NCBI GenBank assembly: GCA_030591565.1 | Contig: JAUVAU010000001.1 | Location: 110,677 to 174,676, forward strand | Direction of reading: 5' to 3' | DNA length: 64,000 nt | DNA from: Deltaproteobacteria bacterium | GTDB lineage: Bacteria > Desulfobacterota > Deferrisomatia > Deferrisomatales > BM512 | Part shown: piece by piece, positions 7,611-16,681 of the stretch | Numbering within the stretch: position 1 is the first letter of the stretch | How the letters are laid out: each line of letters starts with the position of its first letter | Position numbers and translations under genes: made by a program | The notes under the pieces: model-generated | What the model was told of the DNA's origin: nothing | Database searches by the model: none | What the model saw: the letters and a program-made list of their open reading frames with translations, nothing else

Positions 7611-7643
7611 TCAGGCTATTGACAAAGGTGGACAATAGCCTGA
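7611..7643. other. 11-bp perfect hairpin between alaS and pilT
   Basis: TCAGGCTATTG, 11-nt loop, CAATAGCCTGA just after the pilT stop codon (minus strand). There is no T-run on either side, so it is not a canonical intrinsic terminator. It may mark the 3' end of the recA-pilT transcript by another route or be part of the neighbouring repeat. Confidence 0.5.
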
Positions 7644-7656
7644 CTGGTAATTGGCG

Positions 7657-8772
7657 TTATTCCGCAGTTCCCTCGAAGTGCTCCCATTTGCCGTCATCCG
7701 AGGTGCTGATGCCGGAAACCTTGAGGGCAAAATCGTCGGGGTTGGTGGATTGGCGAAGGGCTTCTTTGTAGTCCACGAGCTTTTGGTTGAGCAGCCCCAG
7801 AAGCGACTGGTCGAAGGTCTGCATGCCGTAGGTGGTAAAACCATCGGCGATTGCGCCCCGTATCTCCTTGGTCTTGTCCGGGTTCTCTATGCATTCGCGT
7901 ATGCGAGAAGTAGCCACAAGGACCTCCACCGCCGGCACGCGCCCCTTGCCGTCAGCTTTGGGCACCAGCCGCATGGAGACGATCCCCTTCAGGATCGAGG
8001 CGAGCTGCAAGCGCACCTGTTTTTGCTGGTAGGGAGGAAAGACCGAGATGATGCGGTTGATCGTCTCCGCCGCGTCAACGGTGTGTAGCGTCGAGAGCAC
8101 CAGATGGCCGGTTTCCGCCGCCACCAGTGCGGTCTCGATAGTTTCAAAGTCGCGCATCTCACCCACCAGTATGATGTCGGGATCCTGGCGGAGCGCGCTT
8201 TTCAAGGCTCCTGAGAAGCTGAGCGTGTCAAAGCCGACTTCGCGCTGGTTGACGATCGACTTTTTGTCGCGGTGCAAAAACTCTATGGGGTCTTCAATGG
8301 TGATTATGTGGCAGGTGCGGGTCAGGTTTATATGGTCGATCATCGCCGCCAGCGAGGTGGACTTGCCCGAACCGGTCGTGCCGGTGACGAGAATCAGCCC
8401 GCGGTTCTCGTTGGCCAGTTTTTCGATGACTTTTGGGAGAAAGAGCTCCTTGATGGATTTCACTTCGGTGGGGATTACGCGAAAGACCATCCCTACCGAC
8501 CCGCGCTGCTGGAAGATGTTGAGCCTGAAACGGCCCAGCCCCTTGACGCCGTAGCCCATGTCGATCTCGCGGTTTCGCTCGAAGACATCGCGCTGCTGGG
8601 GCGTCATTATGTCAGTCGCCAATTTGTTCATCGACTCAGGCGTCATCCTGCCCGCCTCTTTGAAGGGCACCAGTTGGCTGTCGCGCCTGAAAATTGGCGG
8701 TACGCCGACCTTGATATGGATGTCAGAGGCGTTCGCCTTAACGGCAGTGTGCAGGATATCGTTGAGTTCCAT
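7657..8772 (-). CDS. pilT: Type IV pilus retraction ATPase, PilT family
   Basis: A 371-residue secretion-type ATPase. The N-terminal domain (ASDIHIKVG) is followed by Walker A GTTGSGKST near residue 130, the Asp box (TIEDPIEF), Walker B (DPDIILVGEMRD) and the His box (TGHLVLSTLHT). The C-terminal part has GMQTFDQSLLGLL, as in PilT/PilU paralogues, but not a clear AIRNLIRE signature, so it may be a PilT-like paralogue rather than the main retraction motor. It starts 5 bp after recA, so the two are probably co-transcribed. Pilus depolymerisation powers twitching motility. Confidence 0.92.
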   Translation of the reverse strand: MELNDILHTAVKANASDIHIKVGVPPIFRRDSQLVPFKEAGRMTPESMNKLATDIMTPQQRDVFERNREIDMGYGVKGLGRFRLNIFQQRGSVGMVFRVIPTEVKSIKELFLPKVIEKLANENRGLILVTGTTGSGKSTSLAAMIDHINLTRTCHIITIEDPIEFLHRDKKSIVNQREVGFDTLSFSGALKSALRQDPDIILVGEMRDFETIETALVAAETGHLVLSTLHTVDAAETINRIISVFPPYQQKQVRLQLASILKGIVSMRLVPKADGKGRVPAVEVLVATSRIRECIENPDKTKEIRGAIADGFTTYGMQTFDQSLLGLLNQKLVDYKEALRQSTNPDDFALKVSGISTSDDGKWEHFEGTAE

Positions 8773-8777
8773 TGTTT

Positions 8778-9803
8778 TTATTCCCCGTCTTTGGCGACCT
8801 GTTCGTCTTCGACGATCAAGCCGTACTCTTTTTTGACCTTCTCTTCTATTTCCAGCCGCACTTCATCGTTTTCTATCAGGAAGCGGCGAACATTCTCGCG
8901 CCCCTGTCCGATTCGAGTGTCGCCATAAAGATACCAAGAGCCACGTTTATCAATTATATCCTTATCTACGGCAAGGTCTATCAAATCTCCTTCGCGGCTG
9001 ATTCCGTGGCCGTAGAGGATGTCGAACTCGATCTTGCGAAATGGCGGCGCGACCTTGTTTTTGACGACGGTGACGCGGGTGCGGTTGCCTACCGATTGGT
9101 CCCCGTCTTTCAGCGCGCCGATGCGGCGGATGTCCAGACGCATCGAGGAGTAGAACTTTAGCGCGTTGCCGCCGGTGGTGGTTTCGGGGTTGCCGAACAT
9201 CACCCCGATCTTTATGCGAATCTGGTTAATGAAGATCAGCAAACAGTTGGAGCGGGCTACGGTGCCGGCGAGTTTTCTGAGCGCCTGGCTCATAAGCCGC
9301 GCCTGGAGGCCCACATGACTGTCGCCCATCTCGCCTTCTATCTCGGCGCGTGGTACGAGCGCGGCCACCGAGTCGACTACGATGATGTCCACTGCGCTGC
9401 TTCTCACCAGTAACTCGGTGATCTCCAGCGCCTGTTCGCCAAAGTCGGGCTGGCTGACGAGCAGCTCTTCTATGTCCACGCCCAGTTTCTTGGCGTAGCC
9501 CACGTCCAGCGCGTGTTCGGCATCGACGAAGGCGGCTATGCCGCCGGCCTTCTGGGCCTCGGCTATGGCGTGCAACGCCAGGGTGGTCTTGCCCGATGAT
9601 TCGGGGCCGAAGATCTCGACCACGCGCCCCTTCGGGTAGCCGCCGACTCCCAGGGCCAAGTCCAGCGAGAGGGCTCCGCTGCCTATGGTGTCGAACCCCT
9701 TGGGCGTGCCCCCTTCTCCCAACCGCATTATCGAGCCCTTGCCAAACTGTTTTTCGATCTGGTTTATAGCGAGATCAACCGCGTCGTTGCGTTCCTTGGA
9801 CAT
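8778..9803 (-). CDS. recA: Recombinase RecA
   Basis: A 341-residue RecA with the Walker A motif [12 protein letters not shown]-like DAEHALD, Walker B ([12 protein letters not shown]), the L1/L2 region ([21 protein letters not shown] split across both loops) and a C-terminal acidic tail. It forms filaments on single-stranded DNA, catalyses strand exchange and triggers LexA self-cleavage. GGAGAAGG precedes the ATG at 9803. No recX follows; pilT takes that position. I saw no obvious LexA box in the 15-bp gap upstream, so regulation probably comes from further up the operon. Confidence 0.98.
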   Translation of the reverse strand: MSKERNDAVDLAINQIEKQFGKGSIMRLGEGGTPKGFDTIGSGALSLDLALGVGGYPKGRVVEIFGPESSGKTTLALHAIAEAQKAGGIAAFVDAEHALDVGYAKKLGVDIEELLVSQPDFGEQALEITELLVRSSAVDIIVVDSVAALVPRAEIEGEMGDSHVGLQARLMSQALRKLAGTVARSNCLLIFINQIRIKIGVMFGNPETTTGGNALKFYSSMRLDIRRIGALKDGDQSVGNRTRVTVVKNKVAPPFRKIEFDILYGHGISREGDLIDLAVDKDIIDKRGSWYLYGDTRIGQGRENVRRFLIENDEVRLEIEEKVKKEYGLIVEDEQVAKDGE

Positions 9804-9818
9804 AAACCTTCTCCCGTA

Positions 9819-10376
9819 TCATAAATGAGCGCGCCCCCTCTGGTGATGCTCAGCGCCCTCGGGTTTCAAAAGACTCTCGTATAGTATCACTTCGGCCACC
9901 GTCCAGCTTGGCCCGGTGAGTTTTTTATATTTTTCCACTGTGTTTCCCACGTTCTGGGGTCGCCCGCCGCGAATGAGCCTGCCCAGTGTGAGGTGGGGCC
10001 TGAAGGGCCGATTGTCGCGCCCGATGCCCAATGGCTCCAGTGCGGCTTCAATCTCGAGCGCCAGGCTGACAAGCTGGTCGGTCTCGCCGCCAATCCCCGC
10101 CCATATCACTCGCGCCCGCGCTGGCGTTGGGAAGGCTCCGACCCCCATTGGTTTTAACGTGATCGCCCCACCGTATTCAAAACCGCACGCGAGCCGCTGT
10201 CCGACCTCGTCGAAGAGCTCATGGGATATTTCGCCGATGAACTTGAGCGTCAGGTGGCGCGGTGCGCTGCGCGCAAAGCGGTAATGTTTGAGCGTTGGCC
10301 TGAGCTGCCCGGCCACCTCTTCCAGCCACAGGCTCACCGGCCAGGGTAGCGCTATCGCTATGAAGGCGCGGACCAT
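9819..10376 (-). CDS. thpR: RNA 2',3'-cyclic phosphodiesterase
   Basis: A 2H-phosphoesterase-family protein of about 185 residues with the two defining HxTx motifs: HLTLKFIGE near residue 43 and HLTLGRL near residue 128. The family opens 2',3'-cyclic phosphates on RNA (formerly called 2'-5' RNA ligase). An ATG at 10376 is chosen over a TTG two codons upstream. It sits between pncC and recA, a common arrangement in Desulfuromonas/Geobacter relatives as I recall, and the short gaps suggest one operon. Confidence 0.9.
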   Translation of the reverse strand: MVRAFIAIALPWPVSLWLEEVAGQLRPTLKHYRFARSAPRHLTLKFIGEISHELFDEVGQRLACGFEYGGAITLKPMGVGAFPTPARARVIWAGIGGETDQLVSLALEIEAALEPLGIGRDNRPFRPHLTLGRLIRGGRPQNVGNTVEKYKKLTGPSWTVAEVILYESLLKPEGAEHHQRGRAHL

Positions 10377-10388
10377 ATCCAACCCGGG

Positions 10389-10898
10389 CTACCTTGCCGC
10401 CGCTTCACAGAGTCTGTCAAGCACGCGAAGCGCCGCTTGCTCTCTTATTTCGCCCCGGTCCCCGGAAAGTTGCAAAAGCTCGGCGTTGCGCGCACGAAAT
10501 GTGCCCCAGGCCACCCATACCGTGCCCACCGGTTTGTCGGGGGTGCCGCCGTCGGGTCCGGCTATCCCGGTAACGGCTGCGCCTACGGTGGCGGAGGTGC
10601 GGGAGAAGAGTCCATCGAGCATCGCCAACGCTATTTCCCGACTCACCGCGCCGTGTTTTTCAAGCAGGTGGGGCTCGACGCCGAGAAGATCGGATTTGGC
10701 GGCGTTGGAGTACGTGACCAAACCGCACTCGAAGTAGGCGGAGCTTCCCGAAACCGAGGTTATCAGCTGGGATATCAGCCCGCCCGTGCACGATTCGGCG
10801 ACGGCCAGCGGTCCCGAACCCCGCTCGGTCATTATGCGTGCGAGCCTGTGTTGCGCCTTGTCGGTCAAGTCCGCGTACCCCGCTTCCGCTTGAATCAA
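10389..10898 (-). CDS. pncC: Nicotinamide-nucleotide amidohydrolase (CinA C-terminal domain)
   Basis: A 169-residue stand-alone CinA C-terminal domain. The signatures AESCTGGLISQLIT and TGIAGPDGGTPDKPVGTV are intact. The enzyme deamidates NMN to nicotinate mononucleotide in pyridine-nucleotide salvage. The N-terminal molybdopterin-binding-like domain of full CinA is absent. The start is a TTG at 10898 overlapping the pgpA stop (TTGA), suggesting translational coupling. It is upstream of thpR and recA. Confidence 0.93.
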   Translation of the reverse strand: MIQAEAGYADLTDKAQHRLARIMTERGSGPLAVAESCTGGLISQLITSVSGSSAYFECGLVTYSNAAKSDLLGVEPHLLEKHGAVSREIALAMLDGLFSRTSATVGAAVTGIAGPDGGTPDKPVGTVWVAWGTFRARNAELLQLSGDRGEIREQAALRVLDRLCEAAAR

Positions 10899-11347
10899 AG
10901 TGGAATGGCGATAACCAGTAGGGCCAGTCTGGTAAAGATCCCCGCAGCCACGTCGTCGAGGACTATTCCCCAGCCGCCGGATACGTTGCGGTCCAGCCAG
11001 CCCACCGCCCAGGGCTTCAGTATATCAAAGAGGCGGAACAAACAAAATGCGGCGATGTACCAAAGTAGAGATCTCGGTAGCCACAAAACGGCAAAGAGGA
11101 AGCCTATAATTTCATCCAGGACTATCCAGCCGGGGTCTTTTCCCCCATCGATGCGTGCGGCTTGATCGCAGATGAGGGCTGCGGGAACGGTCATTCCGAG
11201 TATGAGCAGGAGGTACAAAGGTGGAGGAAGGTAGCTCAGAAGGAGGGCTATGGGTATGGCGACAAGGGTCCCGGCGGTGCCTGGAGCTACCCGGACGAAG
11301 CCGGAACCAAAACCGCCTGCCACTAGGACGAGGAGTTTGCCGGTCAC
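10895..11347 (-). CDS. pgpA: Phosphatidylglycerophosphatase A
   Basis: An integral membrane lipid phosphatase of about 150 residues that dephosphorylates PGP to phosphatidylglycerol. Visible are GGFGSGFVRVAPGTAGTLVAIP, DEIIGF and FDILKPWAVGWLDRN, the family's conserved polar patches, between about four hydrophobic segments. I choose the GTG at 11347, which overlaps the TGA of the preceding HD-GYP gene (GTGA) and has GGAA upstream; a start further back would extend into that gene. Linked to pncC downstream by another 4-nt overlap. Confidence 0.93.
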   Translation of the reverse strand: MTGKLLVLVAGGFGSGFVRVAPGTAGTLVAIPIALLLSYLPPPLYLLLILGMTVPAALICDQAARIDGGKDPGWIVLDEIIGFLFAVLWLPRSLLWYIAAFCLFRLFDILKPWAVGWLDRNVSGGWGIVLDDVAAGIFTRLALLVIAIPL

Positions 11348-12801
11348 GGCATTCCGTTTCGCTCGACCATGCGCAGGAAGGCGTCGACGCATTGGGGATC
11401 AAATTGCGTGCCCGAGCAGCGCTTTAGCTCCATAACTGCCATTTCATGACCCAGCCCCTTGCGGTAGGGGCGGTCCGAGTTCATTGCGTCGTAGGTGTCG
11501 GCGACCTGTATCACCCTGGCGCCCAGGGGAATATCTTCACCCGACAGCCCGTCGGGGTAGCCCTTGCCATCGTAGCGCTCGTGATGGTGGTAGACGATCG
11601 GCACCACGTCTTTCAGGAATGATATCTTCTCCAGAATGCGCCTGCCCATCTGGGAGTGGTTCTTGATTATTTCGTACTCTTCGGGCGAGAGCTTTCCAGC
11701 CTTGTTGAGTATGTTCGACGAGATTCCGATTTTACCGATGTCGTGCAAAAGCCCCGCTTGGCGCAGCGTGTCGATAAAGACACTGGAACAATTCATCTCG
11801 GTGGCGACCGCGACGCACAGGTTGGTCACAGCCTCCGAGTGTCCGTGGGTGTAGACATCCTTGGCCTCGACAGCCATCGCCAGTCCCTGGATCGTTTCCC
11901 TGAACGAGCTCTCCAGGTCAGCGTAGAGCAGCGCGTTCTCCACACTGGAGGCGGCGCGGTCGCCAAGCACTATGAGCGCTTTCTCTTCACGGGGGAGAAA
12001 CTCCCTGTGCTTGGAGCTTGAGTAGGCGTTTAGGACTCCCAATATTTCGCCGCCGCGTTTGAAGGGAACGCTCATCGCCGAGCGCACCACCGGCTTGGCG
12101 GCCTCGTCTATCAGGGAGTCCAGTGCTTTTCCCCGCCATTGTGTAGAGCCGCCGCCAAGTTCGCGTTCAAGGGTGGAGAGGTCGGCAAAGACTTTATCAA
12201 TTTCCGATATGTTGCCCGTGGCGAGCCTTCGGGAGAACTCTTTGGTCCCTGGCGGGCGAAAGAGTATCTCAAGGCCGTCGGCGTCCACTTCTTTTTGGGC
12301 AGCATCGACGAGGATCGAGAGCACTTCATCCAGCGACAGACTCGAAGAGACCGATTCGCTGAGTTTGAGCAGGGTGATCTGCTCGCGAAGTTGGAGGTTT
12401 TCCGAGGAGAGCCGGATTTTTTCGAAAGCGCGTTCGACGACTGTGAGCAGCTCGCCGACCTTGAAGGGCTTCAGGATGTAATCGTAGGCGCCTGACTTGA
12501 GGGCGTTGATCGCCGTCTCCACCGTGGCGTAGCCGGTCATGATGATTATGATCGAGTTCTTGTCAATTTTGCGCAGGGCGCTGAGCATATCCAGCCCGCC
12601 CATTACAGGCATCTTCAAGTCGGTTATCACCACATCGTAGGGGTGCTCTTTGTAGAGCTTCACCCCCTCGCTGCCGTTGGGAGCCGTCTGGGTGGCATAG
12701 CCTTTGCCGCGCAGCACGTCGCTCAAGACGTTGGTGATGTCCTTCTCATCGTCTACGATGAGTATGCGACCGGCTTTTTTTTCTTCGGTGTTCTCTTGCA
12801 T
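11344..12801 (-). CDS. Response regulator with GAF and HD-GYP domains (c-di-GMP phosphodiesterase)
   Basis: A 485-residue protein. An N-terminal receiver domain has the acidic pair (VDDE), a phospho-acceptor Asp at about residue 61 (VITDLKMP) and KPF. A GAF-like sensor region follows (about 140-290). The C-terminal HD-GYP domain has HDIGK near residue 360, the following HH (YHHHERYDGKGYPDGL, containing the GYP motif) and ADTYDAM. The catalytic set looks complete, so it should hydrolyse cyclic di-GMP. ATG at 12801 is chosen; an upstream TTG is possible. No cognate kinase is adjacent. It is the first gene of the pgpA-pncC-thpR-recA-pilT series. Confidence 0.93.
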   Translation of the reverse strand: MQENTEEKKAGRILIVDDEKDITNVLSDVLRGKGYATQTAPNGSEGVKLYKEHPYDVVITDLKMPVMGGLDMLSALRKIDKNSIIIIMTGYATVETAINALKSGAYDYILKPFKVGELLTVVERAFEKIRLSSENLQLREQITLLKLSESVSSSLSLDEVLSILVDAAQKEVDADGLEILFRPPGTKEFSRRLATGNISEIDKVFADLSTLERELGGGSTQWRGKALDSLIDEAAKPVVRSAMSVPFKRGGEILGVLNAYSSSKHREFLPREEKALIVLGDRAASSVENALLYADLESSFRETIQGLAMAVEAKDVYTHGHSEAVTNLCVAVATEMNCSSVFIDTLRQAGLLHDIGKIGISSNILNKAGKLSPEEYEIIKNHSQMGRRILEKISFLKDVVPIVYHHHERYDGKGYPDGLSGEDIPLGARVIQVADTYDAMNSDRPYRKGLGHEMAVMELKRCSGTQFDPQCVDAFLRMVERNGMP

Positions 12802-13263
12802 TTCAAATGGCCTTGAAAAAAGCAAATAGAAAAATAGAATATAAATACAACTCTTCAGAACTTCCCGGAGTATATCACCATATATATTTAATGATCCACA
12901 ATTTGGGCAAAGGATAGGTGAGACTGCAAGATTTTAGGCAACTTTTTGTGGAAGGCCTAATTCACTGCAATGTAGCCAATGTCCGGTGGTGTGAAAAAAG
13001 TATGATCTACTTGTGCACGGTTCAATTTTTTTAGTGCATTTAAGTGGTTATGCGCGCCTTGGATGGCCGACGCAATCGTAATTGTTGGCATGATTGCGTT
13101 GAAGGCTACGCCGGGGTCGGGTATGATTACGGTCTGGGGCAGTTAATCGGTTTTGGTTGACTATGTTGTCATTACACGACCTGGATATTCCCAGCCGTAT
13201 ATCGTTTGAGCACAATCATCAATAATATGATGGAGAGTTGGAATATGTTTTGGAGGCAGCCAG
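12802..13263. other. AT-richer intergenic region between divergent regulators
   Basis: About 460 bp between the two divergent response-regulator genes, clearly lower in GC than its surroundings. It holds no convincing coding frame; the longest start-to-stop run I translated (36 codons from 13049) has no good ribosome site. An 8-bp inverted repeat (ACGCAATC / GATTGCGT, about 13070-13100) and a strong GGAGG site just before 13264 are the only structures seen. It presumably holds both promoters. Confidence 0.6.
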
Positions 13264-15171
13264 TTGCGCCGTAACGTATTGATTGCAGACACCGATCCGG
13301 TTTTGCGCAACGCCGTGACTGTGGGCCTTGAACCCTACGGTGTGGATATTTTTACCGCTGACAGGGATGGGCAGGCCTACAAATTATTTCTGGAAAAAGG
13401 CCCCTCGCTCGTTATCCTTGACGTGTTGCTGCCAAGGCGTGGCGGCCTGGATTTGCTCAGAAAGATCAAGGCTACCGAGGAGGGCAAGGATCTGCCGGTC
13501 ATCGTGACCTGCCCCATGACCAACTGTTCGGACCTGCGGCGCGAAGCCATGGAAGAGCTGGGTGCGAGCGCTTTTTTTGAAAAGCCGTTGGATTTTGACT
13601 CCATTCGCTCCAGGGTTGAGAAGCTTTTCACCATAAGCGTCCCCTGCGAGACCACTTTTGAAATCGCTTTCATGCCTTACGAGGTACCCGAGAGGGGCGA
13701 GCTGTCGGCCAACCCTTTTCCTGCGCTGCTCCACCATCTTTTGCATCAGGAGTTCACCGGAAGGCTCAACCTCGTCCGGGAACGGGTCAAGAAGATTCTC
13801 TTTCTGGAAAGGGGCAAGGTCGTCTTTGCAACTTCCAACCGGGTGTCGGAAACCCTTGGACGCTCAATGATGGCCGCCGGGGTGATAACCGAGGAGGTGT
13901 ACGGCGAGGCGCTTGAGAAGCTGGGTGAGGGCTCCAAGCGGTTTGGCGAAATTCTCGTTGATATGGGGGTCGCCGACGAGGAGCTGATAAACAAATCGAT
14001 CCGGAACAATATATGCCAAAAGGTTTCCGAGGTCTTCTCCTGGAGCAGCGGGCGCTACGCGATTACGAGAGATGGGGGCCATGAGATGAACGTCATCGAC
14101 CGCTCACTCGAAGGCAGAGAGATCTTTTGGAATGGCGTCATGAAGCACATGTCCATTGGCGAGATACTTGCCGCCATGCGCCCCAAGATGGACTCCTATA
14201 TAGCGGTGAAGCGCAACCCTGAAAAGCTCTGCGAAGACATGGAGCTTAACGGCGGGACATTCCCCTTCCTGCGCCGCGCCCAGGAATTTCCCGGTAATAA
14301 GCTTGAAGACGCGCTTGTGCTGGCAAAGGGCGAGCGCGAGGTGCGCACCCTGTTTGCGCTATTGATAATGGAGTACTTCGCGTTTAGCTCCAACCAAGAG
14401 TGCCGCGTGTTGGGTGATGGCGAGGATGTGGAGTTGCTCCAGCGTTTCTATGCGCACGCGGAGTACCTGCGGGAGCTCAAGGGGAGAAACCTTTTCAGGG
14501 TGCTTGGCGTGCCGCTGGACGCCAGCGATGAGGTAGTTCACACCGCCTATCTGGAAAGGGCGAGGGAGTACCATCCCGATACCGCCGTCGCCGAGGATAG
14601 CGACCAGATAAAGCAGGTGCTGAGCGAAATATTCGTCATCATCAAAAAGGCCTATGACTCCATCAAGGACTGTGACGATCGAAAGAAGTATCTGAAGAGA
14701 CTCCAGGAGCCGTTGGAAAACGAGCGGATGGAGGGTGCGATAATCATTGAGGCTGAGACCAAATTCCAGCAGGGCATGGTAGCCATGAAAAGGCGCAACT
14801 TGGCCGAAGCGCTGCCGCTCTTTCAGGCTGCATATGGTCTCCATTCCGATGAGAGCGACTATGCGCTGTATTGCGGTATAGCGATGATGTACCTGAATGA
14901 AGGCGACCCTGTGCAGATCTTCGAGGAAGCCAGGAAGATGTTTATGATCGCCGCTGATCTGGACCGCGCGGCCCCCGAGCCCTACTACCGGCTGGGGTTG
15001 CTTTACAAGCGTGAGCGGAAGATGGACAAGGCCAAGGCATACTTCCAGCGGGCCATGGTGCGAGACCCCGGCCACATAGAGTCCAAGCGTGAGGTGAGGC
15101 TCATGAATGTGCGTCAGCAGGGTTTGCCGAGAAAATCGATGTTTGGTTCCCTGATGGGAAAGAAAAGGTGA
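13264..15171 (+). CDS. Receiver + PATAN (DUF4388) + J-domain + TPR signalling protein
   Basis: A 635-residue multidomain protein. Residues 1-120 form a CheY-like receiver with Asp53 (VILDVLLP) and a KP pair near 108. About 147-300 match the DUF4388/PATAN type of domain known from deltaproteobacterial and cyanobacterial two-component proteins. A J-domain follows at about 417-470, with the HPD triad intact at 447-449, so it could stimulate a DnaK-type chaperone. The C-terminus (about 495-625) has TPR-like helical repeats (AYGLHSDES, APEPYYRLGLLYKRER). The start is TTG at 13264 with GGAGG upstream. The next gene begins 4 nt after its stop. The domain order is unusual and the function unknown. 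Confidence 0.85.
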   Translation: MRRNVLIADTDPVLRNAVTVGLEPYGVDIFTADRDGQAYKLFLEKGPSLVILDVLLPRRGGLDLLRKIKATEEGKDLPVIVTCPMTNCSDLRREAMEELGASAFFEKPLDFDSIRSRVEKLFTISVPCETTFEIAFMPYEVPERGELSANPFPALLHHLLHQEFTGRLNLVRERVKKILFLERGKVVFATSNRVSETLGRSMMAAGVITEEVYGEALEKLGEGSKRFGEILVDMGVADEELINKSIRNNICQKVSEVFSWSSGRYAITRDGGHEMNVIDRSLEGREIFWNGVMKHMSIGEILAAMRPKMDSYIAVKRNPEKLCEDMELNGGTFPFLRRAQEFPGNKLEDALVLAKGEREVRTLFALLIMEYFAFSSNQECRVLGDGEDVELLQRFYAHAEYLRELKGRNLFRVLGVPLDASDEVVHTAYLERAREYHPDTAVAEDSDQIKQVLSEIFVIIKKAYDSIKDCDDRKKYLKRLQEPLENERMEGAIIIEAETKFQQGMVAMKRRNLAEALPLFQAAYGLHSDESDYALYCGIAMMYLNEGDPVQIFEEARKMFMIAADLDRAAPEPYYRLGLLYKRERKMDKAKAYFQRAMVRDPGHIESKREVRLMNVRQQGLPRKSMFGSLMGKKR

Positions 15172-15175
15172 GCGA

Positions 15176-16666
15176 TTGAGAATTATTGCAGCAATTTTGA
15201 TTGTTTTGGCGTCGACGGGGGCATGGGCCCAGGCGCCTGGATATCGTTTGGTTTATGGTTCCTCCATCCTCGGCGAAGTTTTCCCCTGTGGCTGAAAATC
15301 CGGCAAACTCGGGGGTCTCGCCCGTAGAACGACAAAAGTAAAGGAACTGTCTGCCCAGGGAGTGCCCGCCATCTACCTTGATGGAGGAGGCGCCCTTTTC
15401 AAGTCGCCCGTGGTGGTTGACGAACGGGCACGCAACTCTGCCATTGTCGGAAACGCCCGCTTTATAGGCGAAGCCCTCGCAGCCCTGAATCTGGAAGCGA
15501 TCAACGTGGGCAGGATGGACCTGCCCGGTGGGTTGGAGTTTCTGCAAGAACTCATCAAAGACACCGGCATCAAGTACGTCTCCGCCAACATCCGGCTCAG
15601 TGATGGTAGCGCCCCCTTCGACGCCTACAAGGTGTTCGACTGGGGCGGCGCGCGGGTGGCCGCTTTCGGGCTGACCTTTGCCCGCCCCAGGGAAGACCTC
15701 AAGCTCGGCATACAGGTCCTTGACCCCTATGAGACCGCCAGGGAGGTAGTCGCTTCGCTCTCCGACGTGGACTTCGTGATCTGTCTCACCGACATCGGCT
15801 ACGATGGTGACCACAAGCTGGCGAAAGAGGTGGAAGGCATAGGGTTGATAATTGGCGGCGGCATGGGCTCACGCCTGATGCGTAGTCCCTTGAAGATCAA
15901 CGATACGTTGATCTTGAGGTGCGCTGACAGGGGCAGGCACATTGGTGTGCTGGACATAAAAGAGACCAAGCTCTCCGAGTGGAAAGAGCCGGAAGATGAG
16001 CAGCGCAGGGCCAGGGGCGCCGCCACGCTTGATCTCTTCAAGGAGCAGCTGCCCCAGAAAGCGCTGCGCGACACGGTGGACAAGCTGAAGACCAGGTTGG
16101 AGGAAAATGAGGGGGGAGCCAGCGTATACTCCCACGAGATAATTTTTCTCACCACCGCAGTCAAGGCCGATCCCCAAGTCCAGGAAAAAATGGAGAAATT
16201 GAAAGCAATCAACAGGGGACGGGTCAGCCGTGCGCCACCGCCGCCCCGAAAGCTTCAGCCGCAGAGAGGCCCTGTCCGGCAGCAACCCAACCGCCCGCCT
16301 CCGCCAAAAAGCGGGAACACGGGCACGATGCGTTGTCGCTCCTGTCACGTGGAGCAGTTCTTCTCCTGGCAAGGGACCTCACATTCGCGCTCGATCAGCT
16401 CCCTTTCAGGTGGAGAGCGTAGGGACGAAGAGTGTTTGCAGTGCCACGCCAACTATCTTCAGATAAACACCAAGCGGGTCAAAGAGCCGCTGGTGGGTTG
16501 CGAAGCGTGCCACGGCGAGGGTGGCGGACACCCCGGAGCCGGGTCAAAGATTGTGCGTAGGGTTGAGCAGGCTAAATGCAAGAAGTGCCACAGGGGCTAC
16601 CACGAGGGTGAAGAGACTTTCGATTATATGAAAAAGCTGGAGTTGATCCGCTGTAACAGACTCTAG
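15176..16666 (+). CDS. Probable selenoprotein: exported UshA-like domain fused to a tetrahaem cytochrome c
   Basis: Read with the in-frame TGA at 15293-15295 as selenocysteine, this is one 496-residue protein. TTG at 15176 has AGGTGAG upstream and opens a signal peptide (ILIVLASTGAWA then QAP). Residues 37-51 then read PCGUKSGKLGGLARR; in Cys homologues, as I recall, this is PCGC...GGLARR, so Sec replaces Cys. About 60-200 resemble 5'-nucleotidase/UshA-like metallophosphoesterases (VPAIYLDGGG, ALNLEAINVG, VSANIR). After a Pro-rich linker come four haem sites: CRSCH 387, CLQCH 420, CEACH 442 and CKKCH 468. The frame is open on both sides of the TGA with normal codon use. Without recoding, the first product would stop at residue 39. 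A nonsense mutation is the alternative. Confidence 0.8.
15308..15327 (+). promoter_or_regulatory. SECIS-like hairpin just 3' of the in-frame UGA
   Basis: The stem pairs CT and CGGG (15308-15313) with CCCG and AG (15321-15324, 15326-15327), with a bulged T at 15325. The 7-nt loop is GGTCTCG. Bacterial SECIS elements lie within the coding region right after UGA and expose G and U residues in the apical loop; the E. coli fdhF loop also contains GGUCU. The apical loop here begins 18 nt after the UGA, within the usual distance. This was folded by eye only. Confidence 0.6.
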
Positions 16667-16681
16667 CGCTAGCCTTGGCGT

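Noticed and set aside
7611..7643. Canonical rho-independent terminator after pilT
   Set aside because: The stem is perfect but no T-run follows on either strand, so it is listed only as a hairpin.
13049..13160. 36-codon frame in the gap between the HD-GYP and receiver-PATAN genes
   Set aside because: No convincing ribosome site, no recognisable composition, and it lies in AT-rich promoter DNA.
15362..16666. Treating the tetrahaem protein as starting at GTG 15362
   Set aside because: It would lack an export signal, which a c-type cytochrome needs, and would discard an in-frame upstream segment with a signal peptide and conserved PCG motif; the longer UGA-containing reading explains more.
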